Shown here: piece after piece, positions 1-5,768 of the stretch
Numbering within the stretch: position 1 is the stretch's first letter
Layout of the letters: each line of letters begins with the position of its first letter
Assembly (NCBI GenBank): GCA_023415605.1
Contig: JAEZKB010000159.1
Location: forward strand, 1-6,142
DNA length: 6,142 bases
Reading direction: 5' to 3'
Origin: Pseudomonadota bacterium
GTDB lineage: Bacteria > Pseudomonadota > Alphaproteobacteria > Rhizobiales > Devosiaceae
Position numbers and translations under genes: made by a program
The notes under the pieces: model-generated
Database searches by the model: none
Told to the model about the DNA's origin: nothing
What the model saw: only the letters and a program-made list of their open reading frames with translations

Positions 1-85
1 AGATGTCGTAGGCGCGCTCGCCGCGGTTGGTCTGTTCGACCACCATCGGCACGAGCATGTTCAGGGTATCGACCGGATCTCTCAT
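1..85 (-). CDS. clpP: ATP-dependent Clp protease proteolytic subunit ClpP (N-terminal fragment)
   Basis: Only the first 28 codons are inside the window; the rest lies beyond the left edge. The translation begins MRDPVDTLNMLVPMVVEQ and continues TNRGERAYDI, the very characteristic N-terminus of alphaproteobacterial ClpP. ClpP is the barrel-shaped cytoplasmic serine protease that degrades proteins unfolded by ClpX or ClpA. The catalytic Ser-His-Asp residues lie outside the window, so activity cannot be judged. The ATG at 83-85 is preceded by AAGGGG (91-96) with 5 bases between, a good ribosome binding site. In most proteobacteria clpX and lon follow on the same strand, which would be to the left here; that is expectation, not seen. 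The gene is separated from the next gene upstream by 188 bases that hold a candidate promoter. Confidence 0.93.
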   Translation of the reverse strand, partial: MRDPVDTLNMLVPMVVEQTNRGERAYDI

Positions 86-162
86 TGGGGCCCCTTGGCA
101 GGAATAGAATCAGCGCGTCTGGCCGATTGCAGAGGATTCCGCCTTAATGGGCGGTAAAGCCA

Positions 163-192
163 GACATAGGCGGCACTGTGACCGCAAATCAA
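163..192 (-). promoter_or_regulatory. Candidate heat-shock (RpoH) or sigma-70 promoter of clpP
   Basis: Read on the minus strand, TTGATT (187-192) is followed after 18 bases by TATGTC (163-168). The -10 side reads CCTATGTCTG, which fits the alphaproteobacterial heat-shock consensus CYTATNTNNG as I remember it. The -35 side reads GTTG instead of CTTG, and the spacing is about a base longer than usual. Transcription would begin near 156, giving a leader of about 70 bases. That leader would start at a small hairpin, CCGCC (139-143) with GGCGG (150-154) and a 6-base loop. A heat-shock promoter would suit clpP, but the match is partial. Apart from two GANTC sites nothing else is evident in 86-273. 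Confidence 0.4.
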
Positions 193-273
193 CCGCTGCA
201 AGATGGCGGGATTTGACCGTGGTAAACAGCTAGTCGGATGGGGAGGTCGGGCTCCCGCCCGGGCACTACCGTC

Positions 274-507
274 CTACGCTCCCTTGAAGTCGATCTTGAT
301 CCCCTTCTGGCGGAAGAAGGATTGCATCAGCTTGCGGCCCTGGCGGTTGTTCTGCGCCAGCTTGGCAGGGTCGAAGATCGCCTCCTGGACGCCTTCGCGG
401 GCCATGGCGGCTTTGAGCGCAGTCATATGGATGAGGAGGTCTTTGTTGTCCTCCCGGAGCGAGGCATAGATGTTGTCGATGGCCTCGGTAAGGGTGATGT
501 CGCTCAC
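274..507 (-). CDS. Small hypothetical protein, 77 residues, GTG start
   Basis: I do not recognise a named family. The protein starts MSDITLTEAIDN and is soluble, with no signal peptide or membrane segment. The first 35 residues look like amphipathic helices. Residues 45-77 are strongly basic (FDPAKLAQNN, then a run rich in R, K and Q) and end in IKIDFKGA. Start choice: the only sensible start is GTG at 505-507, with GGAG (516-519 as CTCC on plus) 8 bases upstream; the nearby ATG at 512-514 is out of frame. Real coding is supported by the ribosome binding site, the balanced amino-acid composition unlike the arginine/alanine-rich shadow frames, and its position in an otherwise empty gap. It lies on the same strand as clpP, 188 bases upstream, and diverges from the P450 gene with a 136-base gap. 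It might be a small regulator or a nucleic-acid-associated protein, but nothing in the sequence proves either. Confidence 0.78.
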   Translation of the reverse strand: MSDITLTEAIDNIYASLREDNKDLLIHMTALKAAMAREGVQEAIFDPAKLAQNNRQGRKLMQSFFRQKGIKIDFKGA

Positions 508-613
508 GGCGCATGCTCCGGCTGTTCTGTTGCCCCTTCCCTAGCCGAGTTTTGTGGCGCTGCAAGCCTCTTTCGCGCCGCAGGCAATTGCATCGGGCGG
601 TTAAGCCCGTAAA

Positions 614-638
614 GTCTGGCTCTCTTCCACGACCAGAC
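614..638 (+). repeat. Inverted repeat immediately upstream of the P450 start
   Basis: GTCTGG (614-619) and CCAGAC (633-638) form a perfect 6-base inverted repeat with a 13-base loop, ending 5 bases before the P450 ATG at 644. A second, smaller one, CGGGC (594-598) with GCCCG (605-609), lies just upstream. Neither is followed by a T run, so they are not intrinsic terminators. The repeat occupies exactly the place where a Shine-Dalgarno sequence should be, and none is visible. It could be an operator for a regulator, a translational control hairpin, or chance. In the rest of the divergent gap (508-643) no convincing promoter could be assigned in either direction. Confidence 0.35.
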
Positions 639-643
639 CCGAC

Positions 644-1903
644 ATGGCCGCCATTCTTCAGCTCAAGCCGGTCACCGGCGTCCCCGACAGCCGCCGCTAC
701 AGCGCCAAGCCGCGTGACCCGCAATTCTTCCAGGATCCCTACGCCTTCTACGCCCGGCTCCACGCCGAGAACCCGGTGTTCTTCTGGGAGGAATACGGGC
801 ACTGGTGCTTCGCCGGCTTCAAAGAGGTGAACGCCCTGCTTCGCGACAAGCGCTTCGGCCGCGAAATCCTCCACGTCGCGACGCGCGAGGAGCTCGGCAT
901 GCCCGAGCCCAAGCCGCATGTCGCCGATTTCGATCTGACCGAAAAGTACTCGCTGCTCAACCTCGAACCGCCGGATCACACTCGCCTGCGCACGCTGGTG
1001 AACCGCGCCTTTGTCTCCCGCAACGTCGAAGCTTTGCGCCCACGCATTGCCCGACTCGCCCATGAGCTGATCGACGGTTTCGAGGCCGACGGCGAGGTGG
1101 AATTGCTGAAAGCCTTCGCCGCGCCACTCCCGGCCATCATCATCGCGGAGATGATCGGGTTGCCGGCCGAGAGCGCCCCGCAACTGCTCAATTGGTCCAA
1201 CCGCATGGTGGCCATGTATATGTTCGGGGTCACCGAGCCGACCGAGCACGACGCCAATGCCGCCAGCCGCGACTTCGTGGATTACCTTCGCTCGGTGATC
1301 GCCGAGCGTCGCAAGGCGCCCAAAGGCGACCTGCTCACCCACATGCTGACGGCCGAGATCAACGGCGAAAAGCTCACCGAGGACGAGGTGGTCTCGACCG
1401 CCATCCTGCTGCTCAATGCCGGCCACGAGGCGACGGTTCACACCACCGGCAATGGAGTGAAGGCGATCCTCGAAAGCGGCTTCGATCCCAAAATCCTGTT
1501 CGGCACGGATAAGCAGACTGAAGCAACCGTGGAAGAGTGCATCCGCTTCGATGCGCCACTTCACATGTTTACCCGCTACGCCCTGAGCGACCTCGAACTC
1601 GAGGGCGGCCTCAGCCTCCGCAAGGGCGACGTCATCGGCCTGTTGCTGGGAGCCGCCAACCGCGACCCATCGCGCTTCGGCGAAGCCGGAACGTTCGACC
1701 CGTTCCGCACCGACGGGGCTAATGTCAGTTTCGGGGCCGGCATTCACTTCTGCATCGGCGCCCCGCTGGCCCGCATCGAAATGCAGGTGGCGATGAAGAC
1801 GCTGTTTGACCGACTCCCCAACCTGAGGCTCAGCGAGACGCCGATCTACAAGGATGCCTACCACTTCCATGGGCTTGATACGTTGCCCGTCACTTGGCGC
1901 TGA
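644..1903 (+). CDS. Cytochrome P450 (bacterial class I type)
   Basis: A 419-residue haem-thiolate monooxygenase, the usual size for a soluble bacterial P450; no membrane anchor or fused reductase. Landmarks are all in order. The C-helix is EPPDHTRLR at 108-116, with H112 and R116 in the haem-propionate positions. The I-helix is LLLNAGHEATVH around 255-266. The K-helix ExxR is E298-C-I-R301. The haem loop is FGAGIHFCIG at 363-372, with C370 as the thiolate ligand. Such enzymes use O2 and two electrons, normally from a ferredoxin and ferredoxin reductase; neither partner is encoded nearby. One oddity is that the I-helix threonine that normally helps activate oxygen (in AGxET) is alanine, A263, followed by T264. 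The substrate cannot be inferred. ATG 644 is the only start after the in-frame stop at 602, and it has no clear ribosome binding site. It probably forms a two-gene unit with the following 117-residue gene, 53 bases downstream. Confidence 0.96.
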   Translation: MAAILQLKPVTGVPDSRRYSAKPRDPQFFQDPYAFYARLHAENPVFFWEEYGHWCFAGFKEVNALLRDKRFGREILHVATREELGMPEPKPHVADFDLTEKYSLLNLEPPDHTRLRTLVNRAFVSRNVEALRPRIARLAHELIDGFEADGEVELLKAFAAPLPAIIIAEMIGLPAESAPQLLNWSNRMVAMYMFGVTEPTEHDANAASRDFVDYLRSVIAERRKAPKGDLLTHMLTAEINGEKLTEDEVVSTAILLLNAGHEATVHTTGNGVKAILESGFDPKILFGTDKQTEATVEECIRFDAPLHMFTRYALSDLELEGGLSLRKGDVIGLLLGAANRDPSRFGEAGTFDPFRTDGANVSFGAGIHFCIGAPLARIEMQVAMKTLFDRLPNLRLSETPIYKDAYHFHGLDTLPVTWR

Positions 1904-1956
1904 ACATTCCGGGGCATTCCGCCGTTGTGCATAAAATGCCAACCAAGGTGGCCAGA

Positions 1957-2310
1957 ATGAGCAGCAACGCCGAGATCGCCGAACGCCTCCACCATTTCGC
2001 CATCAATATCGAACGCTGGCGCGCTGAAGCTGCCAAGCTGACGCTGCTCGTCAGCCAGGCCCGCGAGAACAGCTCGCCGGTGGAGCAACTCGTGGCGCTC
2101 GAAGAAACCGCCACCGAAATCTACGCCGACGTGTCAGCCTTCAGGGAGACCGTCGAGGAGGTCGCGGCGAAAAGTCCGGCCGCCGCGGCCGAACTGGCCG
2201 GCGTCGGCGACGCTTTGCACCTCGTGCTTCTGGAAATCACCGAACTCGGCATCCGCTTCTATAAGGCGACCGGCGGCGCGCCGGACGCAACCGAGCAAGC
2301 GCGCATCTAG
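1957..2310 (+). CDS. Hypothetical helical protein downstream of the P450, 117 residues
   Basis: I do not recognise a family. The protein starts MSSNAEIAERLHHFAIN, has no cysteine, signal peptide or membrane segment, and looks almost entirely alpha-helical. Three amphipathic helices, roughly residues 4-36, 42-71 and 74-104, could form a helical bundle or coiled coil. It ends in a loose tail, ATGGAPDATEQARI. Start choice: ATG 1957 has AAGGTGG (1945-1951) at good spacing; the earlier TTG 1894 and ATG 1936 in the same frame lack this and would overlap or abut the P450 end. It is probably co-transcribed with the P450. Its last 24 codons overlap the 3' end of nnr on the opposite strand. A role as a partner or accessory factor of the P450 is only a guess from position. 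Confidence 0.75.
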   Translation: MSSNAEIAERLHHFAINIERWRAEAAKLTLLVSQARENSSPVEQLVALEETATEIYADVSAFRETVEEVAAKSPAAAAELAGVGDALHLVLLEITELGIRFYKATGGAPDATEQARI

Positions 2311-3772
2311 AGTCCGCGAGCACAAGCGGCACCAGGTCCGGCAGGTCCTCGGCAATCATGCCGGGACCACTAAACAGTTGCGCCGCCGCGCCGTGCACCC
2401 ACACAGCGGCTGCCGCGGCCTCGAATCCCGCCATGCCCTGCGCCAGGAACCCGCCGACGAGGCCGGCGAGAACATCGCCGGCGCCTGCCGTCCCAAGCCA
2501 AGCCGGCGCATTCGCATTGATCGCCCCCCGCCCATCCGGCGCCGCGATCACCGTATCGCTGCCCTTGAAGATGACCACGGCACCTGACCGCTCCGCCGCC
2601 GACCGTGCCTGCTCGACCTTGCTGCCGGAGATTTCACCGAACAGCCGCCTGAATTCGCCCGCATGCGGCGTCATCACCACTGGCCGCGCCTTGGCCTTGA
2701 TCGCGGCGAACAGCGTTTCTGCGTCATTCTTGAAGCTCGAGAGCGCATCCGCATCGAGCACCACGGCAGCGCCCGACTCCAGCATGGCCAGCACGTTGGC
2801 CTGCGTCACATCGCCGATGCCGGCCGCCGGCCCAATCACCGCTGCCTTGACCTTGTGATCGGCGATCAGCTGAGCCAATCCAACCGCATCTTCCACCGGC
2901 TTAAGCATGATCGCCGTGACATGCGCCGCCTGCACCATCAGTGCCGCTTCGCCGCCCGTAAGCGTAACAAGCCCCGCGCCCGACCTGAGTGCTGCGCTGG
3001 CGGAAAGCCTCGCTGCCCCAGTCTGGAGCGGCCCGCCCGACATCACCAGCACATGCCCACGGTCGAACTTGTGCCCGCCGTCCGACGGTTGCGGGATGTT
3101 CCATAGCTCGGGACCATTCTCCCACAGCCGCGCTCCGATCGGCGCGAGGACCGCGTCGGGAATGCCGATATCGGCTAGGACCAGCTCGCCGCAGAGCCCG
3201 CGCCCCGGCAATAGAAGATGCCCCGGCTTCTTGCGGAAGAACGTGACCGTTACAGCAGCCTCGACAGCGACACCCCGCACCTGACCGCTCGCCCCATCGA
3301 GCCCGCTCGGCACATCCACGGCGACAACCGTTGCCTTTGCCGCATTCACCACATCGATCAGCAAAGCCAGCGGCCCGCTGACGTCCCGGTCCAGCCCGGC
3401 ACCCAACAGTGCATCGACGATCAGCCCGGCCCCGGCGACTGCTTCCGGCGCCGCTTCCTCGACTGCGCCACTCCACCGCCCAGCCATCTCGGCGGCATCG
3501 CCCGTGAGTTTCTCGACGCCCCCGAACGACGCCACCCTCACCGGCCAGCCGGCCTCCTTCAGCAGGCGCCCGATGACATAGCCGTCGCCGCCATTGTTGC
3601 CAGGCCCACAGAGCACCAGCGTCTCGGTTGGCTCGAACCGCGCCAGAATGGCCTCGGCGACCGCCCTCCCCGCATTCTCCATGAGCGTCAACGTCGGCAC
3701 ACCGGACTCGGCGGCCAAGTGGTCAGCGCGGGACATTTCCTTGGGTGTGAGGAGGGAGTGCTCGTCAGTCAT
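2237..3772 (-). CDS. nnr: Bifunctional NAD(P)H-hydrate epimerase / ADP-dependent NAD(P)H-hydrate dehydratase
   Basis: A metabolite-repair enzyme of 511 residues. The N-terminal YjeF_N domain (about 1-215) interconverts R- and S-NAD(P)HX. The C-terminal ribokinase-like domain (about 225-485) dehydrates S-NAD(P)HX back to NAD(P)H using ADP. Epimerase landmarks are MENAGR (31-36), CGPGNNGGDGY (55-65) and DVPSGLDG (153-160). Dehydratase landmarks are KFDRGHVLV (235-243), GPAAG (314-318), VLDADAL (338-344), TPHAGEF (368-374) and GTAGAGDVLAG (427-437), with D433 the expected catalytic aspartate. All key motifs are intact. ATG 3770-3772 has an AGGG 7 bases upstream and fits the family's N-terminus. 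The family usually ends near the AEDLPDLVP motif (474-482). Here an arginine-rich tail continues to 511, and residues 488-511 are antisense to the convergent gene. It lies just downstream of the tig terminator, with no clear promoter of its own. Confidence 0.96.
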   Translation of the reverse strand: MTDEHSLLTPKEMSRADHLAAESGVPTLTLMENAGRAVAEAILARFEPTETLVLCGPGNNGGDGYVIGRLLKEAGWPVRVASFGGVEKLTGDAAEMAGRWSGAVEEAAPEAVAGAGLIVDALLGAGLDRDVSGPLALLIDVVNAAKATVVAVDVPSGLDGASGQVRGVAVEAAVTVTFFRKKPGHLLLPGRGLCGELVLADIGIPDAVLAPIGARLWENGPELWNIPQPSDGGHKFDRGHVLVMSGGPLQTGAARLSASAALRSGAGLVTLTGGEAALMVQAAHVTAIMLKPVEDAVGLAQLIADHKVKAAVIGPAAGIGDVTQANVLAMLESGAAVVLDADALSSFKNDAETLFAAIKAKARPVVMTPHAGEFRRLFGEISGSKVEQARSAAERSGAVVIFKGSDTVIAAPDGRGAINANAPAWLGTAGAGDVLAGLVGGFLAQGMAGFEAAAAAVWVHGAAAQLFSGPGMIAEDLPDLVPLVLADSRCALARLRPARRRSPYRSGCRVR

Positions 3773-3802
3773 CTGTAGACCCTAACCCGAGGCCAGGCAA
3801 AC

Positions 3803-3827
3803 AAAAAGGCCGCCCCGAAGGGCGGCC
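3803..3827 (-). terminator. Intrinsic terminator of tig
   Basis: On the minus strand a perfect 8-base GC stem (GGCCGCCC with GGGCGGCC, 3820-3827 and 3808-3815) closes a UUCG tetraloop and is followed by five T, then GTTT. The stem begins 25 bases after the tig stop codon. This is a textbook Rho-independent terminator. Only 30 bases lie between the end of the T run and the nnr start codon, so nnr either relies on readthrough or has a promoter inside this element. Confidence 0.93.
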
Positions 3828-3852
3828 GCGCATTCTTCAGTGGACCACCAAC

Positions 3853-5232
3853 TCAGTGGTGGTGCTCTTCCGGAACCTCGTCCTCGTCGGCGGCGATGAT
3901 CTTGGCGAGTTCCGCGCGAGTCATCTTCTTGTCCGTCGAGGTGGCGAGTTCACCGACATAGTCGACGACCTTGTTCTCGAACACGGGAGCGCGGAGGCCG
4001 GCGAGGGCCTGCGGGTTCTTGCGGTAATAGTCGTAGACCTGCTGTTCCTGGCCCGGGAAGCGGCGCACTTCGGCGATCAGCGCCTGCTGGTGCTCTTCCT
4101 CGGTCACGTCGATCTTGTTCACATTGCCGATCTCGGCGACCACCAGACCCAGGCGCACGCGGCGCTCGGCGATCTTGCGATACTGCTCGCGGGCCGCTTC
4201 CTCGGTAGTGCCTTCGTCTTCGAACGACCGGCCGTGGCTCTCCACCTCGTGCTGGACGCGCTGCCAGATGGTGTTGAACTCGGCGTCGACCAGGTCGGCC
4301 GGAACGTCGAACTTGTGGCCCTCGTCGAGCGCATCGAGAATCTGGCGCTTCACTGCCTGGCGGCTCATCGAGGCCAGGGCCGCAACCATCTGCTCGCGCA
4401 CCGCTTCACGCAGCTTGTCGACGCTGTCGAGGCCCAGGGTCTTGGCGAAGTCGTCGTTGAGCTCACCGGCCTTTGGGCCGTCGACATGCAGGATGGTGAC
4501 CTCGAAGTCGGCCTTCTTGCCGGCCAGGTCTTCCTGGGCGTAGTCCGCGGGGAAGGTGACTTCGATCGACTTGGTCTCGCCCTTCTTCATGCCAACGAGC
4601 TGCTCTTCGAAGCCAGGGATGAACTCGCCCGAGCCAACGGTCAGGTGCGCATGGTCGGCCGTACCACCCGGGAACGCCTTGCCATCGATCGTGCCCTTGA
4701 ACGAAAGGCCGAGACGGTCGCCGTCCTCGACGACGCCTTCGTCGCCCTTGTCTTCAAAGCCGCGCTGCTGCGCGAACACGCGCTGCACTTCCTTGTCGAC
4801 ATCGGCTTCGTCGATATCGACAACCGGCTTTTCCAGCTTGATGGTTTTGAGATCCATCACCGTCACCGGCGGCAGCACTTCATAGGTCACGTCGAACGAC
4901 AGGTCGGCCTGACCGTCGAGCACCTGGTTGATGGTCTGCTGGTCTTCCGGCAGGTCGATCTTGGGCTGCGTAGCAGCACGTTCCGAACGGTCGTCGAGCG
5001 CCTTTCCCACCGTAGCGTTGATGGCGTCGCTCATGACTTCGGACATGGCCGAGCGGCCATAGACCTTCTTGAGGTGCGTCATCGGCACCTTGCCGGGGCG
5101 GAAGCCCTTGATGTTGGCCTTGTCCTTGAGTTCCTCGAGGCGAACGCCAAGGCGCTCGTTGAGGTCGGAAGCCGGGATGACCACGGCGAGTTTGCGCTTC
5201 AGGCCCTCATTGAGGGTTTCGGTGACCTGCAT
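3853..5232 (-). CDS. tig: Trigger factor, ribosome-associated chaperone and prolyl isomerase
   Basis: A 459-residue trigger factor, close to the usual alphaproteobacterial length. It binds at the ribosome exit tunnel and shields nascent chains. The N-terminal ribosome-binding domain (about 1-150) carries the signature GFRPGKVP (43-50), which docks on ribosomal protein L23. The FKBP-type prolyl isomerase domain follows (about 165-250: DGDRLGLSFKGTIDG, then FIPGFEEQLVGMKKGE). The helical C-terminal domain ends in an acidic tail closing with three histidines. Start choice: ATG 5230-5232 (MQVTETLNEGLKRK) matches the family. The frame stays open upstream to 5394, but that stretch runs through the tRNA gene and cannot be protein. 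The ribosome binding site is weak (GGGA about 9 bases upstream). tRNA-Leu lies 67 bases upstream on the same strand with no terminator between, so tig probably shares its promoter. Confidence 0.97.
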   Translation of the reverse strand: MQVTETLNEGLKRKLAVVIPASDLNERLGVRLEELKDKANIKGFRPGKVPMTHLKKVYGRSAMSEVMSDAINATVGKALDDRSERAATQPKIDLPEDQQTINQVLDGQADLSFDVTYEVLPPVTVMDLKTIKLEKPVVDIDEADVDKEVQRVFAQQRGFEDKGDEGVVEDGDRLGLSFKGTIDGKAFPGGTADHAHLTVGSGEFIPGFEEQLVGMKKGETKSIEVTFPADYAQEDLAGKKADFEVTILHVDGPKAGELNDDFAKTLGLDSVDKLREAVREQMVAALASMSRQAVKRQILDALDEGHKFDVPADLVDAEFNTIWQRVQHEVESHGRSFEDEGTTEEAAREQYRKIAERRVRLGLVVAEIGNVNKIDVTEEEHQQALIAEVRRFPGQEQQVYDYYRKNPQALAGLRAPVFENKVVDYVGELATSTDKKMTRAELAKIIAADEDEVPEEHHH

Positions 5233-5299
5233 TCGGTACGATCCCGTTCTAGTGTCTCTTTTGGCCGATATTCCGTGCCTGCCCCACGTGAGTGCAGCT

Positions 5300-5384
5300 T
5301 GGTGCGGGTGAGAGGGCTCGAACCTCCACGCCTTGCGGCGCTGGAACCTAAATCCAGTGCGTCTACCAGTTCCGCCACACCCGC
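5300..5384 (-). tRNA. tRNA-Leu, anticodon UAG
   Basis: A complete class II tRNA of 85 bases including an encoded CCA. The acceptor stem GCGGGTG pairs with CACCCGC, followed by discriminator A and CCA (5300-5302). The D stem is GCG/CGC with the loop GAACTGGTAGA. The anticodon stem CTGGA/TCCAG carries the loop TTTAGGT, with anticodon TAG at 5348-5350. The long variable arm CGCC-GCAA-GGCG is the leucine hallmark. The T arm is GGAGG-TTCGAGC-CCTCT with one G-U pair. It reads CUA and, by wobble, other CUN codons. Genomic CCA and a strong promoter upstream mark it as functional. Confidence 0.97.
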
Positions 5385-5414
5385 AAAGGCGCACCCGTCG
5401 GCCGGGTCGCGTCG

Positions 5415-5443
5415 CATATATGGGAAGAGTGGCGCGCAGTCAA
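5415..5443 (-). promoter_or_regulatory. Sigma-70 promoter of tRNA-Leu (and probably tig)
   Basis: On the minus strand TTGACT (5438-5443) and TATATG (5415-5420) are separated by exactly 17 bases. Each box has five of six bases of the housekeeping consensus. Transcription would start near 5408, about 24 bases before the mature tRNA 5' end. It is the strongest promoter-like sequence I see in the window, which fits a stable RNA. No terminator separates the tRNA from tig. Confidence 0.8.
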
Positions 5444-5537
5444 AGCCTGAACGCGCCTGCCAGCGCGGGTTCACCGGTCGTCGATCAGTCTCCCTCACAT
5501 ACGGCAACGATGCCGGAACAACACAAGGAGACGAGCA

Positions 5538-5762
5538 ATGACGAACCTGATCCGTATCGCGACCATCCTGGGCATGGCCCTGACGGCGGGCACCGCCCAC
5601 GCGGCGTTCCAGAACCGCGCCGACTGTTACGCAGCCGTGATCGCCAGCTGTAACACCAAGGCGCATCCCGAGGCGTGCATCAATAACGGCTTGCCGCAAT
5701 GTGACGCGGAGTTCGAGGAATACACGCCTCCAGCCCGCAAGCCTGCCTTGAGGATCAACTGA
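5538..5762 (+). CDS. Small secreted four-cysteine protein, 74 residues
   Basis: I do not recognise a family. Residues 1-22 are a clear Sec signal peptide: N4/R6 at the start, a hydrophobic core (IATILGMALTAG) and a signal peptidase I site after A20-H-A22, giving a mature protein of about 52 residues in the periplasm or outside the cell. The mature part has exactly four cysteines (C30, C38, C47, C55) at nearly even spacing of 7, 8 and 7 residues, suggesting two disulfides, and a proline/basic tail (TPPARKPALRIN). ATG 5538 is preceded by a perfect AAGGAG (5525-5530) at 7 bases, so translation is likely efficient. A hairpin CGGCA-ACGA-TGCCG (5502-5515) lies just upstream of the ribosome binding site. 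It is a stand-alone gene with a terminator 6 bases after its stop, diverging from tRNA-Leu. The role is unknown. Confidence 0.85.
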   Translation: MTNLIRIATILGMALTAGTAHAAFQNRADCYAAVIASCNTKAHPEACINNGLPQCDAEFEEYTPPARKPALRIN

Positions 5763-5768
5763 CGACTT

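Noticed and set aside
248..261. Hairpin CGGGC-TCCC-GCCCG after the 77-residue gene
   Set aside because: It is a 5-base stem with no T run on the minus strand, too weak to call a terminator.
266..1942. 558-codon open frame on minus, antisense to the P450
   Set aside because: It is the mirror of a GC-rich gene with full P450 motifs on plus, and it also overlaps the 77-residue gene. Its protein resembles no family and has a shadow-frame composition.
1894..1956. Earlier TTG or ATG starts for the 117-residue gene
   Set aside because: TTG 1894 overlaps the P450 end, and neither it nor ATG 1936 has a ribosome binding site; ATG 1957 does.
5233..5394. 54-codon N-terminal extension of tig
   Set aside because: The frame is open but passes straight through tRNA-Leu. 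The family start MQVTET at 5232 is clear.
3856..5541. 561-codon open frame on plus, antisense to tig
   Set aside because: It covers the whole trigger factor gene and the tRNA on the other strand. It is a codon-bias shadow with no ribosome binding site or domain.
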